This document shows positions 16,579-25,652 of a stretch of 49,437 bases of DNA, in pieces. The notes below the pieces were generated by a model. That model searched no databases, was not told the origin of the DNA, and saw only the letters and a list, made by a program, of their open reading frames with translations. The number at the start of each line of letters is the position of its first letter. The stretch's first letter is position 1. A program made the position numbers and the translations under genes. The DNA comes from JBGANR01 sp044222225 (lineage in GTDB: Bacteria; Actinomycetota; Actinomycetes; Mycobacteriales; Mycobacteriaceae). The stretch is from assembly GCA_044222225.1 (NCBI GenBank), contig JBGANR010000029.1:1-49437 (forward strand). Reading direction: 5' to 3'.

Positions 16579-17811
16579 TTGACTGGAAACAAGCCGCTGA
16601 CGGGCATCCGGGTGCTGGAGGTCGGCGCGTACATCGCGGCGCCGTACGCCGGCTCGCTGCTGTGCGCGCTCGGCGCCGACGTCGTCAAGGTGGAGCGCAC
16701 GGGAACCGGCGACGACTTCCGCCGGCTGCAGAACGATCGCAGCCCGTACTTCCGGCAGTACAACTCCGGCAAGCGCAGTCTGGCGGTCGACCTCAAGTCG
16801 CCGGCCGGAATCGCGCTGGTCAAGGAGCTGATCCCGCGGTTCGACGTGCTCATCGAGAACCTGCGACCGGGCAAGATGGACGCCATCGGCCTCGGGTCCC
16901 AGGCGTGCGCGGAGCTCAATCCGCGGCTCGTCTACACGTCGGTGACGGGCTTCGGCAGCGGCGGCCCGCTCGTCGCGCGTCCGGCGTACGACGCGATCGG
17001 CCAGGCCGTCGGCGGCATGTACACCGTGCTCAGCGACGAGAACCACGCACAGCTCTCCGGCACCTGCCTCGCCGATCTCGTCACCGGGCTCGCGACGGCG
17101 ACGGGCGTGCTCGCCGGGCTCGTCGGCCGCGGTGCCACCGGCGCCGGGCAGCGGGTGGAGACGTCCGTGATGGAGGCCGTCAGCACCCTGACCGTCGACG
17201 CGCTGACGCAGTACTACGCCGACGGCCGGCGCGATCCGAGCAGGCAGAGCCGGCACCCGCAGGCGCAGAACTTCTGCCTGGAATGCTCGGACGGCCGGTT
17301 CATCGCCATCCACCTCTCGTCGTCGGAGAAGTTCTGGCGGTCGTTCGCCGCGGCCATGGGCCGCACCGACCTCGTCGCCGAACCGCGGTTCGCGCGCTTC
17401 CACGATCGGATGGACCGCTACTTCGAGCTCAAGCCGATCGTCGAGGCCGAGTTCATCCGGCGTCCGGCGGGGGAGTGGGAGAAGCTGCTCGACGCGGGCG
17501 ACGTGCCCTTCACGGCCGTCCACACGATGTCGGACGTCGTCGAGCACCCCCAGACCGAGTGGCTCGGCCTGCTCGAGCCCGAACGCGACGGCCTCGCGCT
17601 GCTGCGCGCGCCGTGGCGGTTCGACGGCGACCGGCCGAGCCGGCCCGCCGTGACGGCGAAGGTGGGGCAGCACAGCCGCGAGGTGGCGGCCGAGGTCTAC
17701 GACGAGGCGCGGATCGGTGAGCTCATCGCGGCCGGCGTCCTCGATCAGGCTCCGGCCGAGCCCGCCCCGACACCCGTATCCGAACCCGATGAAGGGACGT
17801 CCCGGTCATGA
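16579..17811 (+). CDS. CaiB/BaiF-type (class III) CoA-transferase
   Basis: A 410-residue family III CoA-transferase. It has the N-terminal Rossmann part (GIRVLEVGAYIAAPYAGSLL, LGADVVKVE, NSGKRSLAVDLKSP), the VYTSVTGFGSGGP segment, and the catalytic aspartate D166 in TCLADLVTG. It transfers CoA between an acyl-CoA donor, often succinyl-CoA, and an acceptor acid through aspartyl-anhydride intermediates. TTG 16579 is preferred because GAGG lies five bases upstream; the in-frame GTG at 16564 would add five residues. Its stop overlaps the next ATG (ATGA). As first gene of the CaiB-PrpD-GabT-cupin operon it gives an ATP-free route to the CoA ester used by the divergent operon. Confidence 0.9.
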   Translation: MTGNKPLTGIRVLEVGAYIAAPYAGSLLCALGADVVKVERTGTGDDFRRLQNDRSPYFRQYNSGKRSLAVDLKSPAGIALVKELIPRFDVLIENLRPGKMDAIGLGSQACAELNPRLVYTSVTGFGSGGPLVARPAYDAIGQAVGGMYTVLSDENHAQLSGTCLADLVTGLATATGVLAGLVGRGATGAGQRVETSVMEAVSTLTVDALTQYYADGRRDPSRQSRHPQAQNFCLECSDGRFIAIHLSSSEKFWRSFAAAMGRTDLVAEPRFARFHDRMDRYFELKPIVEAEFIRRPAGEWEKLLDAGDVPFTAVHTMSDVVEHPQTEWLGLLEPERDGLALLRAPWRFDGDRPSRPAVTAKVGQHSREVAAEVYDEARIGELIAAGVLDQAPAEPAPTPVSEPDEGTSRS

Positions 17812-19232
17812 CGACGATCGCGCAGCACCTCGCCGACTTCACCTCCGGCGCCGATTTCGACGCGCTGCCGCCCGAGGTCGTCGACGAGAGCAAGCGGCTG
17901 ATCCTCGACTCCATCGGCTGCGCGCTCGGCGCCGTCGACCAGCCGAAGGGCCGCATCGGCATCGAATACGGCCTGCTCGTCGGGGGCGCCTCGGATGAGG
18001 CCACGATCATCGGCACGGATCGGCGGGCGTCGATCTTCGGCGCCGCCTTCGCCAACGGCGAGCTCATCAACACCCTCGACTTCGACGCCGTGCTGCCGCC
18101 CGGCCACGTCTCGCCGTACGTGCTGCCCGGCGCGCTGGCGACGGCTGAGGCCGGCCACGCCTCCGGCCGCGAGCTGCTCGTCGCGACGGCCGTCGCCCAC
18201 GAGATGTCGTATCGGTTCGCCAAGTCGATGGACTATCTGCGCGACATCAAGGACGGCGCCGTCGATCTCTCGCCCGTCGTCGGCTACAGCGCGACGATCT
18301 TCGGCGCGACGGCCGCCATCGGCCGGCTCGACGGCTTCACCCCGGCGCAGCTCGCCGACGCGATCGCCATCGCCGCCAACACGACCCCGGTCAACTCGCA
18401 CCGGTCGTGGTTGGGGCACGCGCCGAGCGCGACCATCAAGTACCTGCTGGCTGGCGGCCTGGCCCAGTCGGCCTACACCGCGGCGTACATGGCCAAGCTC
18501 GGACACCGCGGCGACCTGCAGGTCTTCGACGACGCCGAGATCGGCTACCGGCGCTTCATCGGCACCCGGCGCTGGGAGCCGCAGAACATCACCGACGGTC
18601 TCGGCGAGACGTGGCGCTTCCCCGCCGAGTCGACGATCAAGCCGTATCCGCACTGCCGCATCCTGCACGGGCTGCTCGACGTGATGACCGACATCCTCGA
18701 CCGCAACGACATCCGGCCCGAGGAGATCACGGCGATCCGGACGTGGGGCGAGGCGTCTGTCATGCACCCGGTGTGGCTGACGCGCGAGGTCACCCACGTG
18801 CACGACGCGCAGTTCAGCATCGCGCACGGCATCGCCGTCGGGGCCCATCGGGTGGTGCCGTCCAAGGCCTGGCACGATCCGGCGCTCGTGTTCGGCTCGT
18901 CCGTCATGGACCTGATGGACCGGGTGACCTTCGAGCCGCATCCGCAGTACGCCGTCGCGATCACGGCGCACCCGTCGAGCAGGCCGTCCCGCGTGGAGAT
19001 CGACGCCCGCGGCGAGACCTTCAGCGGCGAGAGCCTCTACCCCAAGGGCAGCCCCTCGCCGGATCCGGTGAGCACGATGACGACGGACGAGGTGGTGGCC
19101 AAGTTCCGCGTCAACGCCGGCGGCGTGCTCTCGCCGGGACGCACCGACGCCGTCGTCGCCGCGATCCTCGGCCTGGAGGCCGCCGACGCCGCCGCCGACG
19201 TGATCCGCCTGTTGGCCACCGACCTCGCATAG
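17808..19232 (+). CDS. MmgE/PrpD family protein
   Basis: A 474-residue protein of the 2-methylcitrate dehydratase (PrpD)/MmgE family, with the all-helical N-terminal domain opening IAQHLADFTSGADFDALPPE and the typical DSIGCALGA, FANGELINTLDFDA and KPYPHCRILHG blocks. Family members dehydrate 2-methylcitrate, decarboxylate cis-aconitate to itaconate, or epimerise dicarboxylates, so the substrate is probably a di- or tricarboxylate. Prp-operon partners (a methylcitrate synthase or lyase) are absent, while a CoA-transferase and a CitE-like lyase flank it; that context fits an itaconate-like route better than propionate metabolism. The start overlaps the CoA-transferase stop by four bases. Confidence 0.88.
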   Translation: MTTIAQHLADFTSGADFDALPPEVVDESKRLILDSIGCALGAVDQPKGRIGIEYGLLVGGASDEATIIGTDRRASIFGAAFANGELINTLDFDAVLPPGHVSPYVLPGALATAEAGHASGRELLVATAVAHEMSYRFAKSMDYLRDIKDGAVDLSPVVGYSATIFGATAAIGRLDGFTPAQLADAIAIAANTTPVNSHRSWLGHAPSATIKYLLAGGLAQSAYTAAYMAKLGHRGDLQVFDDAEIGYRRFIGTRRWEPQNITDGLGETWRFPAESTIKPYPHCRILHGLLDVMTDILDRNDIRPEEITAIRTWGEASVMHPVWLTREVTHVHDAQFSIAHGIAVGAHRVVPSKAWHDPALVFGSSVMDLMDRVTFEPHPQYAVAITAHPSSRPSRVEIDARGETFSGESLYPKGSPSPDPVSTMTTDEVVAKFRVNAGGVLSPGRTDAVVAAILGLEAADAAADVIRLLATDLA

Positions 19233-19249
19233 TTCGAAGGGAAACCTCA

Positions 19250-20596
19250 ATGACGCAGTTCACCTACCGCCTGCCGCAACGCCGCGAACTCGTGACGTCG
19301 CTGCCCGGTCCGCGCTCGCAGGAGCTCGACAAGCGCAAGGTCGCGGCGCTGCCCGCCGGCGCGCAGTCGTCGGTCCCGGCGTACGCCCTCGAGGTCGACG
19401 GCGGCGTCATCGCCGACGTCGACGGCAACTCGCTCATCGACCTCGCCTCGGGGGTCGCCGTGACGGGCGTCGGGGCGTCGAACCCGGCCGTCGTCGAGGC
19501 GATCCGGGAGCAGGCCGGACGCTTCACCCACACGTCGTTCCTGGTGACGCCGTTCGAGAGCTACATCCGCGTCGCCGAGCGGCTCAACGCCCTCACTCCG
19601 GGTGATCACGAGAAGAAGACGTTCCTGTTCAACTCCGGTGCCGAGGCCGTCGAGAACGCGGTCAAGGTCGCGCGGCTGGCCACCGGCAAGCAGGCGATCG
19701 TCGCCTTCGACCACGCCTATCACGGCCGGACCAACCTGACGCTCGCGCTCACCGCGAAGCCGAATCCGTACAAGCGGTCGTTCGGGCCGTTCGCCCCGGA
19801 GATCTACCGGATGCCGGCGTCGTACCCGTACCGGGACGCCGAGGGCACCACCGGTGCGCAGGCCGCGGCCGAGGCGATCAGCCGGATCGAGCGGCAGATC
19901 GGCGCCGAGGCGCTGGCCGCCGTCATCATCGAGCCGATCCAGGGCGAGGGCGGTTTCATCGTTCCCGCCGACGGCTTCCTGCCCGCCGTCGCCGACTGGG
20001 CGAAGGCCAACGACGTGCTGTTCATCGCCGACGAGATCCAGAGCGGTTTCGCGCGGACCGGCACCTGGTTCGCGAGCGAGCAGTTCGGCGTCGTGCCCGA
20101 TCTCGTCACGATGGCCAAGGGCGTCGCCGGCGGCATGCCACTCGCGGCGGTCACCGGTCGCGCCGACCTCATGGACGCCGTCCACCCCGGCGGGCTCGGC
20201 GGCACCTACGCCGGCAACCCGGTGGCGTGCGCGTCGGCGCTGGCGGCGCTCGACTTCATGGCGGAGTTCGACCTGCCGGCGCGCGCCCGGGAGATCGAGG
20301 CCCTCGCGAAGCCGCGGCTGGAGGCGATCGCCGCCGCGACCGGCGTCGTCGGCGAGGTGCGTGGCCGCGGCGCGATGGTCGCCGTCGAGATCGTGAAGCC
20401 GGGGACGAAGGAGCCGGACGCGGCCCTCACCAAGGCCGTCGCCGCCGAGGTCAACCGGCGCGGCGTCGTCATCGTCACCTGTGGCACGTTCGGCAACGTC
20501 ATCCGGCTGCTGCCGCCGCTCGTCATCCCGGACGAGCTGCTGCTGGAAGGCTTGGACGTCATCGGCGAAGTCATCGCCGAGATGATCGGAGGATAG
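19250..20596 (+). CDS. gabT: Class III aminotransferase, 4-aminobutyrate aminotransferase-like
   Basis: A 448-residue PLP-dependent omega-aminotransferase of the GabT type: SGAEAVENAVKVAR, FDHAYHGRTNLTLALTAK, IIEPIQGEGGF, D261 in IADEIQSGF contacting the pyridine nitrogen, and PLP lysine K290 in TMAKG. It moves an omega-amino group (4-aminobutyrate, beta-alanine or 5-aminovalerate type) to 2-oxoglutarate, giving a semialdehyde. The aldehyde dehydrogenase at 28136 could oxidise that product. The ATG at 19250 has GAAGGG eight bases upstream, 17 bases after the PrpD stop. It is the third gene of the rightward operon. The symbol rests on sequence similarity only; the natural amine may differ in this island. 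Confidence 0.88.
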   Translation: MTQFTYRLPQRRELVTSLPGPRSQELDKRKVAALPAGAQSSVPAYALEVDGGVIADVDGNSLIDLASGVAVTGVGASNPAVVEAIREQAGRFTHTSFLVTPFESYIRVAERLNALTPGDHEKKTFLFNSGAEAVENAVKVARLATGKQAIVAFDHAYHGRTNLTLALTAKPNPYKRSFGPFAPEIYRMPASYPYRDAEGTTGAQAAAEAISRIERQIGAEALAAVIIEPIQGEGGFIVPADGFLPAVADWAKANDVLFIADEIQSGFARTGTWFASEQFGVVPDLVTMAKGVAGGMPLAAVTGRADLMDAVHPGGLGGTYAGNPVACASALAALDFMAEFDLPARAREIEALAKPRLEAIAAATGVVGEVRGRGAMVAVEIVKPGTKEPDAALTKAVAAEVNRRGVVIVTCGTFGNVIRLLPPLVIPDELLLEGLDVIGEVIAEMIGG

Positions 20597-20598
20597 GC

Positions 20599-21006
20599 AT
20601 GGAACTCGTACCCGCGAGGGAGCCGGCCAAAGGGCCGGCCGACCGCTTCACCGGCGACGTCTACGCGGCGGGCATCAGCGGGCCGGACGATCACCCGGCG
20701 CGGCTCGCGTCGGCGCTCGTCCGGTTCGAGGCCGGTGCGCACACCCATTGGCACATGCATCACAACGGGCAGATCCTGCACGTCGTGGACGGCGTCGCGC
20801 TCGTCGGCACCCGGGACGGCACGGTGGTCCGGGCCGAGGTCGGTGACACGATCCGCTGCCTGCCCGGCGAGGAGCACTGGCACGGTGCGACGCCCGAAGC
20901 CGCGATGGTGCACATTGCGATGGTCGTGGCGCCGGCCGATCAGGACGGAACGGTCTGGCTCGAGGCCGTCGACGACGCGGTCTACCACGCGGCGGCGCAG
21001 GACTGA
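20599..21006 (+). CDS. Small cupin protein
   Basis: A 135-residue single-domain cupin with HTHWHMHHNGQILHVVDG (cupin motif 1) and CLPGEEHWHGATPEAAM (motif 2), giving the usual His cluster for a divalent metal. It resembles cupins found beside carboxymuconolactone-decarboxylase-like and oxidoreductase genes. Possible roles are isomerase, lyase, or scavenging of a reactive intermediate; none can be chosen from sequence. The start is two bases after the aminotransferase stop with GGAGG upstream, so it is translationally coupled and last in the operon. A 79-bp palindromic repeat begins nine bases after its stop. Confidence 0.85.
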   Translation: MELVPAREPAKGPADRFTGDVYAAGISGPDDHPARLASALVRFEAGAHTHWHMHHNGQILHVVDGVALVGTRDGTVVRAEVGDTIRCLPGEEHWHGATPEAAMVHIAMVVAPADQDGTVWLEAVDDAVYHAAAQD

Positions 21007-21014
21007 GTCGATCA

Positions 21015-21093
21015 CCTCCCCAGATGTCCGGCCCAGCGAGGCGCCATGACAATAATCTCCTCGGCGGCTCGCTCAGCCGGACATCTGGGGAGG
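21015..21093. repeat. 79-bp palindromic intergenic repeat, copy A
   Basis: Perfect 18-bp inverted arms (21015-21032 and 21076-21093) enclose a shorter inner stem and a central AT-rich stretch reading GAGATTATTGTC on the minus strand. Its reverse complement matches copy B at 34078-34156 in 69 of 79 positions without gaps. It lies between convergent genes, and its right arm encodes the last residues and stop of the TetR gene. It could act as a bidirectional terminator or be a REP-like dispersed element. Confidence 0.85.
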
Positions 21094-21693
21094 CCAGCCC
21101 GCGGCCGGTAGCAGGAGGCCGCCGATGTAGGCGCCGAGATCAGCCGCCATGTCGATGATGTCCGGGTCGGTGAGCCACTGCACCTGGAGGCCGTCCATCA
21201 GGGCGACGATCGCCCGGGCCGCGCGGGCGGCGTCGACCTCCGGCCGGACGACGCCGTCGGCGAGTCCCCGTTCGAGGATCTCGGTGAGCCGCGCGACGAT
21301 GAACTCGTAGCGCTCCAGGTAGTAGTCGTGGGCGGGGTGCTCGGTGGAGAGCGACTCGGCCGACATGACGGTGTGCAGGGCGATGACCTGCGGCATCGAC
21401 GCGTTGTGCCGCATCAGCCGAAGGAGCCCGGCGAGCGCCTCGACGGGGTGCTCGACGTCGAGAGGGGACACGCCGAAGGCGAGCCGGTCGCGGTACTCGA
21501 GGACGGCGGCGAGAAGCTCCGGCTTGCTGGGGAAGTGGTACAGGATGGCGGCCTCGGTGATGCCCACCTGATGGGCGATCCGGCGGAGCGATCCGCCGCG
21601 ATAGCCGTCGCGACCGAAGACGTCGAGCGCGGCGTCGAGGATGGCTTTGCGGCGGCCGACGGACTTCGCGTACGAGCCACGCCTGGCCGGCAT
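21073..21693 (-). CDS. TetR-family transcriptional regulator
   Basis: A 206-residue TetR repressor. The N-terminal helix-turn-helix reads AALDVFGRDGYRGGSLRRIA, then HQVGITEAAILYHFPSK. The C-terminal effector domain is of the type seen in regulators of CoA-ester pathways. GAGGGG six bases before the ATG supports the start. It is divergent from the MFS-GH3-GH13-TesB operon, with operator-like site 3 in between. Since the same motif occurs at the other island promoters, this protein is the simplest candidate for an island-wide repressor, and the effector would then be a pathway acid or CoA ester. Its last three codons (Met-Ser-Gly) and stop are supplied by the palindromic repeat. Confidence 0.9.
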   Translation of the reverse strand: MPARRGSYAKSVGRRKAILDAALDVFGRDGYRGGSLRRIAHQVGITEAAILYHFPSKPELLAAVLEYRDRLAFGVSPLDVEHPVEALAGLLRLMRHNASMPQVIALHTVMSAESLSTEHPAHDYYLERYEFIVARLTEILERGLADGVVRPEVDAARAARAIVALMDGLQVQWLTDPDIIDMAADLGAYIGGLLLPAAGWPPQMSG

Positions 21694-21781
21694 CGACGTC
21701 CCCTCTGTTCACTCATGTGACAACCAGCCAGCCTAGCGGACGTCTCGGCCGAGATTCTCGACCCAAAAACCTAGCGCTTGT

Positions 21782-21797
21782 TCAAAGTGCAAGATAT
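21782..21797. promoter_or_regulatory. Operator-like motif between TetR and MFS genes (site 3)
   Basis: TCAAAGTGCAAGATAT shares TCAAAGTGCAA with site 2's core and TCAAAGT with site 1, but its right half is degenerate. An inverted CACTTTG occurs 24 bases further (21814-21820), which could form a second half-site. It lies about midway between the two divergent start codons, where autoregulation of a TetR gene would be expected. Confidence 0.55.
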
Positions 21798-21890
21798 TGT
21801 GCGTGATGCGTGCCACTTTGGCGCCTCACCATCCTGCGGCTCACCGCGTCGACTTCCCGCGGCGCCGCACATCTCGAAGGGTCAACTCCG

Positions 21891-23174
21891 ATGTCGCAGT
21901 CGTCCGCACCGTCGCAGTCCGCCGATCCACCGGTCGCCGAGCAGACACTCCCGCGCGTCTCGTGGGGGTTCATCGCCGCGTTGTGCGGTGCCTACTTCTT
22001 GTTCATGTGCGCCCTGTTGGGACCGGGCATCGTCGGTCTGGCGATCAAGGTGCAGACGATCGTCCCGGCGGCGGAGAAGGCGTCCGCGCTGGGTGTGGTG
22101 TCGGCCGTCGCAGCCATCGTTGCGACGCTCTCGAACGTGATCTTCGGCCGGATCTCCGACCGGACCACCTGGGCGGTCGGCCGACGGCGGCCGTGGATCG
22201 TCATCGGCACGGTCGTCATGGGCGCCGGCCTGCTGGGTACGGCGCTGGCGCCGTCGGTGGGCATCCTGGTGACGACGTGGGCCGTCGTCCAGCTCGGCGC
22301 GAACATGGCGCTGTCGCCGTTCAACGCCGTGCTCGCCGACTTCGTGCCCCATGAGCAGCGGGGTGTCGTGGCCGCGCTCAAGGGCATCGCGATCAACCTG
22401 GCGGTGATGAGCGGCACGTTCATGGCCAAGTTCTTCGTCGACAACATGCTCGTGCTGTTCTTCGGCCCCGTGGTCGTCGCGTTCGTCGCGGTCGTGGCGT
22501 ACTTCTTCTACCTGCCGGAGAAGAAGCTGGAGGTGGCGCCGGCGAAGGCGACGTTCAAGGAGATCCTGGGCACCTTCTACTTCAACCCGATCAAGCACCC
22601 GGACTTCGGCTGGGCGTGGCTGTCGCGGTTCACGATGCAGCTCTCGACGTACATGTTCACGACGTTCCGGCTGTTCTACATGCAGGACGAGGTCGGTCTC
22701 ACCACCAAGGACGCGGCGGCCGCGATCGCGACGGGCGTCCTCATCTACACCCTCATCTCGATTCCGGCGTCGTACATCTCGGGCAAGCTCTCGGACGTCA
22801 TGGGCCGGCGGAAGATCTTCGTGCTCGCCGCGTCGATCCTGTTCGGCGCCGGAACGATCATGCTGTTCAACGTCGACACGGTGATGGGCTTCTACATCGT
22901 CGAGGCGATCCTGGGCCTGGCCTACGGCATCTACCTCGGCGTCGACCTCGCGCTGGTCATCGACGTGCTGCCCGACCCGAAGAACCCGGGCAAGGACCTG
23001 GGCGTCTTCAACATCGCGAACGCGCTGCCCAACGCCGCGGCGCCGATGATCGGTGCGCAGCTGCTGGCCATCGCGAGCCCGGACGCGAAGAACTACGCGG
23101 CGTTGGTGATCGCCTCGGGGGTCATCGCGATCCTCGGCGGTCTGTGCATCACCTTCATCAAGAAGGTGAGGTAG
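21891..23174 (+). CDS. MFS transporter, sugar/glycoside-carrier type
   Basis: A 427-residue major-facilitator protein with about 12 membrane helices. The first helix starts at VSWGFIAALCGAYFLFM and the cytoplasmic loop 2-3 motif is FGRISDRTTWAVGRRRPW. This GRxSDRxxxxxGRRRPW form is typical of sucrose/disaccharide (SLC45-like) and glycoside carriers rather than drug exporters. ATG 21891 is chosen for GAAGGG nine bases upstream; a longer frame starting inside the promoter region is rejected. It is followed within two bases by a GH3 glycosidase and then a GH13, so import of a glucoside or oligosaccharide is likely. Expression is probably controlled by the divergent TetR. Confidence 0.87.
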   Translation: MSQSSAPSQSADPPVAEQTLPRVSWGFIAALCGAYFLFMCALLGPGIVGLAIKVQTIVPAAEKASALGVVSAVAAIVATLSNVIFGRISDRTTWAVGRRRPWIVIGTVVMGAGLLGTALAPSVGILVTTWAVVQLGANMALSPFNAVLADFVPHEQRGVVAALKGIAINLAVMSGTFMAKFFVDNMLVLFFGPVVVAFVAVVAYFFYLPEKKLEVAPAKATFKEILGTFYFNPIKHPDFGWAWLSRFTMQLSTYMFTTFRLFYMQDEVGLTTKDAAAAIATGVLIYTLISIPASYISGKLSDVMGRRKIFVLAASILFGAGTIMLFNVDTVMGFYIVEAILGLAYGIYLGVDLALVIDVLPDPKNPGKDLGVFNIANALPNAAAPMIGAQLLAIASPDAKNYAALVIASGVIAILGGLCITFIKKVR

Positions 23175-23176
23175 CC

Positions 23177-25633
23177 GTGACGAGCGTCGTGAAGGACGAC
23201 ACGGCCTACCTCGAATCGCTGCTCGCGAAGCTGACGCTGGAGGAGAAGGTCGCGCTCGTCCAGGGCAAGGACTTCTGGTCGACGGTCCCGCTGCCGAGTA
23301 TCGGGCTGCGCTCGATGGTGCTCTCCGACGGCCCGGCCGGCGTCCGCGGACCGGTGTGGGACGAGCGGTTCCCGTCGCTCAGCATGCCGTCGGGCACGGC
23401 GATGGCGGCGTCGTGGGACGTCGCGCTCGCGCGCCGGTTCGGCGAGGCGTCGGCGAGTGAGGGCCGGCGCAAGGGCGTCGACGTCGTGCTCGGCCCGACG
23501 GTCAACCTGCATCGCAGCCCGCTGGGCGGGCGGCATTTCGAATGCCTCAGCGAGGACCCGTGGCTGTCCGCCGAGCTCGGCGTGGCCTACGTGCAGGGAT
23601 TGCAGGACAACGGCGTCGCCGCCTGCCCCAAGCACTACATCGCCAACGATTCGGAGACGGACCGGTACACGGTCGACGTCCGGATGGACGAGAAGACGCT
23701 GCGGGAGCTGTACCTGATCCCGTTCGAGCGGTCCGTCGGCGTGGCCGGCGCGTGGACGATGATGAGCTCCTACAACTCCGTCGACGGCGTCACGCTCAGC
23801 GAGAACGAGCTGCTCGAGACGCCGCTGAACAGCGAGTGGGGGTTCGACGGTGTCGTCATCTCCGACTGGACGGCCGTGCGCAGCATGGCCTCGGCGACCG
23901 CCGCGCAGGATCTCGCGATGCCCGGCCCGGCGCCGGCGTGGGCGGGATTCGCCGACGCCGTCCGCTCGGGCGAGGTGCCGGAGGCGGCGCTCGACCGCAA
24001 GGTGCTGCGGATGCTGCGGCTCGCGGCCCGGGTGGGCGCGCTCGAGGGCGCCACGGTGGCGCCGCCGCCGGTTCTGGACGGTCCGGCGTTCGCCTACGAG
24101 GCGGCCGTGGAGGGCATGGTGCTCGTCAGCAACGCGGCCGAGCTCCCCTGGGATCCGGCCGCGCTGCGCAGCATCGCCGTCATCGGCCACAACGCCAGTC
24201 AGGCCCGCTTCCAGGGCGGCGGCAGTGCGACGGTGCTCCCCGAGCGCGTCGTCTCGCCGCTCGACGGCGTCCGGGCCGCATTCGGCGACGCCGCCGTCGA
24301 GTACGCGATCGGGACGGTCGTGCAGGAAGGGATCGCCGACTTCCCGCTCGAGGCGATGACGAACCCGGACACGGGGGAGCCGGGCGTCGTCGCGACGTTC
24401 CGGGACGCCGCGGGCACCGTGCTGCAGTCCGACGACCGCCGCTCGACTGCGCTGGTCTGGTTCGACGGCGACGCACCGCTCGACACGGCCGAGACCCTGG
24501 AGCTGCGCACCACGCTGACGCTCCCGGACGGCACCCATCACCTCGGTTTCGGCGCGCATCTGCGCGCCGTGTTCGAGGTCGACGGCGAGGTGCTCATCGA
24601 CGTCCGGCCGGGGACGTCCGACCAGCAGCTGGGGGCGTCGTTCTCGTTCCCGCCGACGGCGACCGTCCCGGTCGCGTCCGACGGCACGCCGCTGGCACTG
24701 CGGGTGGTCTTCGACCTGCACTCGGGCAAGACGCCGCTGGCCAACGCCCTCGGGCTGACCGTCGGCAGCGCACCGGATCCGGAGGCGGCCGAGGACGAGC
24801 GGATCGCCGAGGCCGTGGCGGCGGCGCGGGCCGCCGACGTCGCGGTCGTCGTGGTGGGTACCAACTCGAAGGTCGAGTCGGAGGGCCGCGACCGCGGTGA
24901 CCTGCGACTTCCCGGTCGGCAGGACGATCTCGTCGCCGCGGTCGCGGCGGCGAATCCGCGGACCGTGGTCGTCGTGAACTCCGGGGCGCCGGTGCTCATG
25001 CCGTGGCGCGACGATGTCAAGGCCGTGCTGCTCGGCTGGTTCGGCGGTCAGGAGATCGGCCGGGCCGTCGGCGACATCCTCGCTGGGCGCGTCGAACCCG
25101 GCGGCCGGTTGCCGACGTGCTGGCCCGCCGAGTTCGAGGATCTGCCGGTGGTCGATGTCACCCCGCGCGACGGCAGGCTCGTCTACTCCGAGGGCATCCA
25201 CATCGGCTACCGGGCGTGGCTGCGCGCCGGCCGCGAGCCGGCGTTCCCGTTCGGGCACGGGCTCGGCTACACGACGTGGTCGTTCGAGGGCTGCGAGGTC
25301 GTCGCGGCGGAGCCGGGTGAGGGAGTGACGGCCGAGGTGGGCGTCGTCCGCGTCACGGTGCGCAACACCGGCCGGCGGCGCGGCAAGCAGGTCGTGCAGG
25401 TGTACGCCGAGCGGCCGGATTCATCCATTGATCGACCGGTCCGATGGCTCGTCGGGTTCGCCGTGGTGCGGGCCGACGCGGGCGAGACGGCGACCGTCGA
25501 CGTCTCGTTGCCGCTGCGGCAGTTCACGCACTGGGGTGATGACGGCTGGGCCGTCGAACCCGGTGGGTTCGGGCTGCGAATCGGCTCGTCCGTCGTGGAT
25601 CTACCGCTCGCGGCGGCGATCACACCGAATTGA
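23177..25633 (+). CDS. Glycoside hydrolase family 3 (beta-glucosidase type) with PA14 insert
   Basis: An 818-residue GH3 enzyme. The (beta/alpha)8 domain contains SDGPAGVRG, the substrate-binding pair in CPKHYIANDSETDR (about residues 150-163) and nucleophile D230 in GVVISDW. A second domain follows, interrupted at about residues 390-510 by a PA14-like insert; then GTNSKVESEGRDRGDLRLPG, and a C-terminal fibronectin-III-like domain opening near VRVTVRNTGRRRGKQVVQVY. This layout is that of beta-glucosidases acting on plant, steroid or phenolic glucosides. No signal peptide is present, so hydrolysis is intracellular, after import by the adjacent MFS carrier. GTG 23177 is two bases after the MFS stop, with GAGG upstream. 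The aglycone preference is unknown. Confidence 0.92.
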   Translation: MTSVVKDDTAYLESLLAKLTLEEKVALVQGKDFWSTVPLPSIGLRSMVLSDGPAGVRGPVWDERFPSLSMPSGTAMAASWDVALARRFGEASASEGRRKGVDVVLGPTVNLHRSPLGGRHFECLSEDPWLSAELGVAYVQGLQDNGVAACPKHYIANDSETDRYTVDVRMDEKTLRELYLIPFERSVGVAGAWTMMSSYNSVDGVTLSENELLETPLNSEWGFDGVVISDWTAVRSMASATAAQDLAMPGPAPAWAGFADAVRSGEVPEAALDRKVLRMLRLAARVGALEGATVAPPPVLDGPAFAYEAAVEGMVLVSNAAELPWDPAALRSIAVIGHNASQARFQGGGSATVLPERVVSPLDGVRAAFGDAAVEYAIGTVVQEGIADFPLEAMTNPDTGEPGVVATFRDAAGTVLQSDDRRSTALVWFDGDAPLDTAETLELRTTLTLPDGTHHLGFGAHLRAVFEVDGEVLIDVRPGTSDQQLGASFSFPPTATVPVASDGTPLALRVVFDLHSGKTPLANALGLTVGSAPDPEAAEDERIAEAVAAARAADVAVVVVGTNSKVESEGRDRGDLRLPGRQDDLVAAVAAANPRTVVVVNSGAPVLMPWRDDVKAVLLGWFGGQEIGRAVGDILAGRVEPGGRLPTCWPAEFEDLPVVDVTPRDGRLVYSEGIHIGYRAWLRAGREPAFPFGHGLGYTTWSFEGCEVVAAEPGEGVTAEVGVVRVTVRNTGRRRGKQVVQVYAERPDSSIDRPVRWLVGFAVVRADAGETATVDVSLPLRQFTHWGDDGWAVEPGGFGLRIGSSVVDLPLAAAITPN

Positions 25634-25652
25634 GCGCCGCGGAGAAATGACG

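Noticed and set aside
17808..19232. prpD of the propionate 2-methylcitrate pathway
   Set aside because: No methylcitrate synthase or methylisocitrate lyase is nearby, and the operon partners are a CoA-transferase and an aminotransferase.
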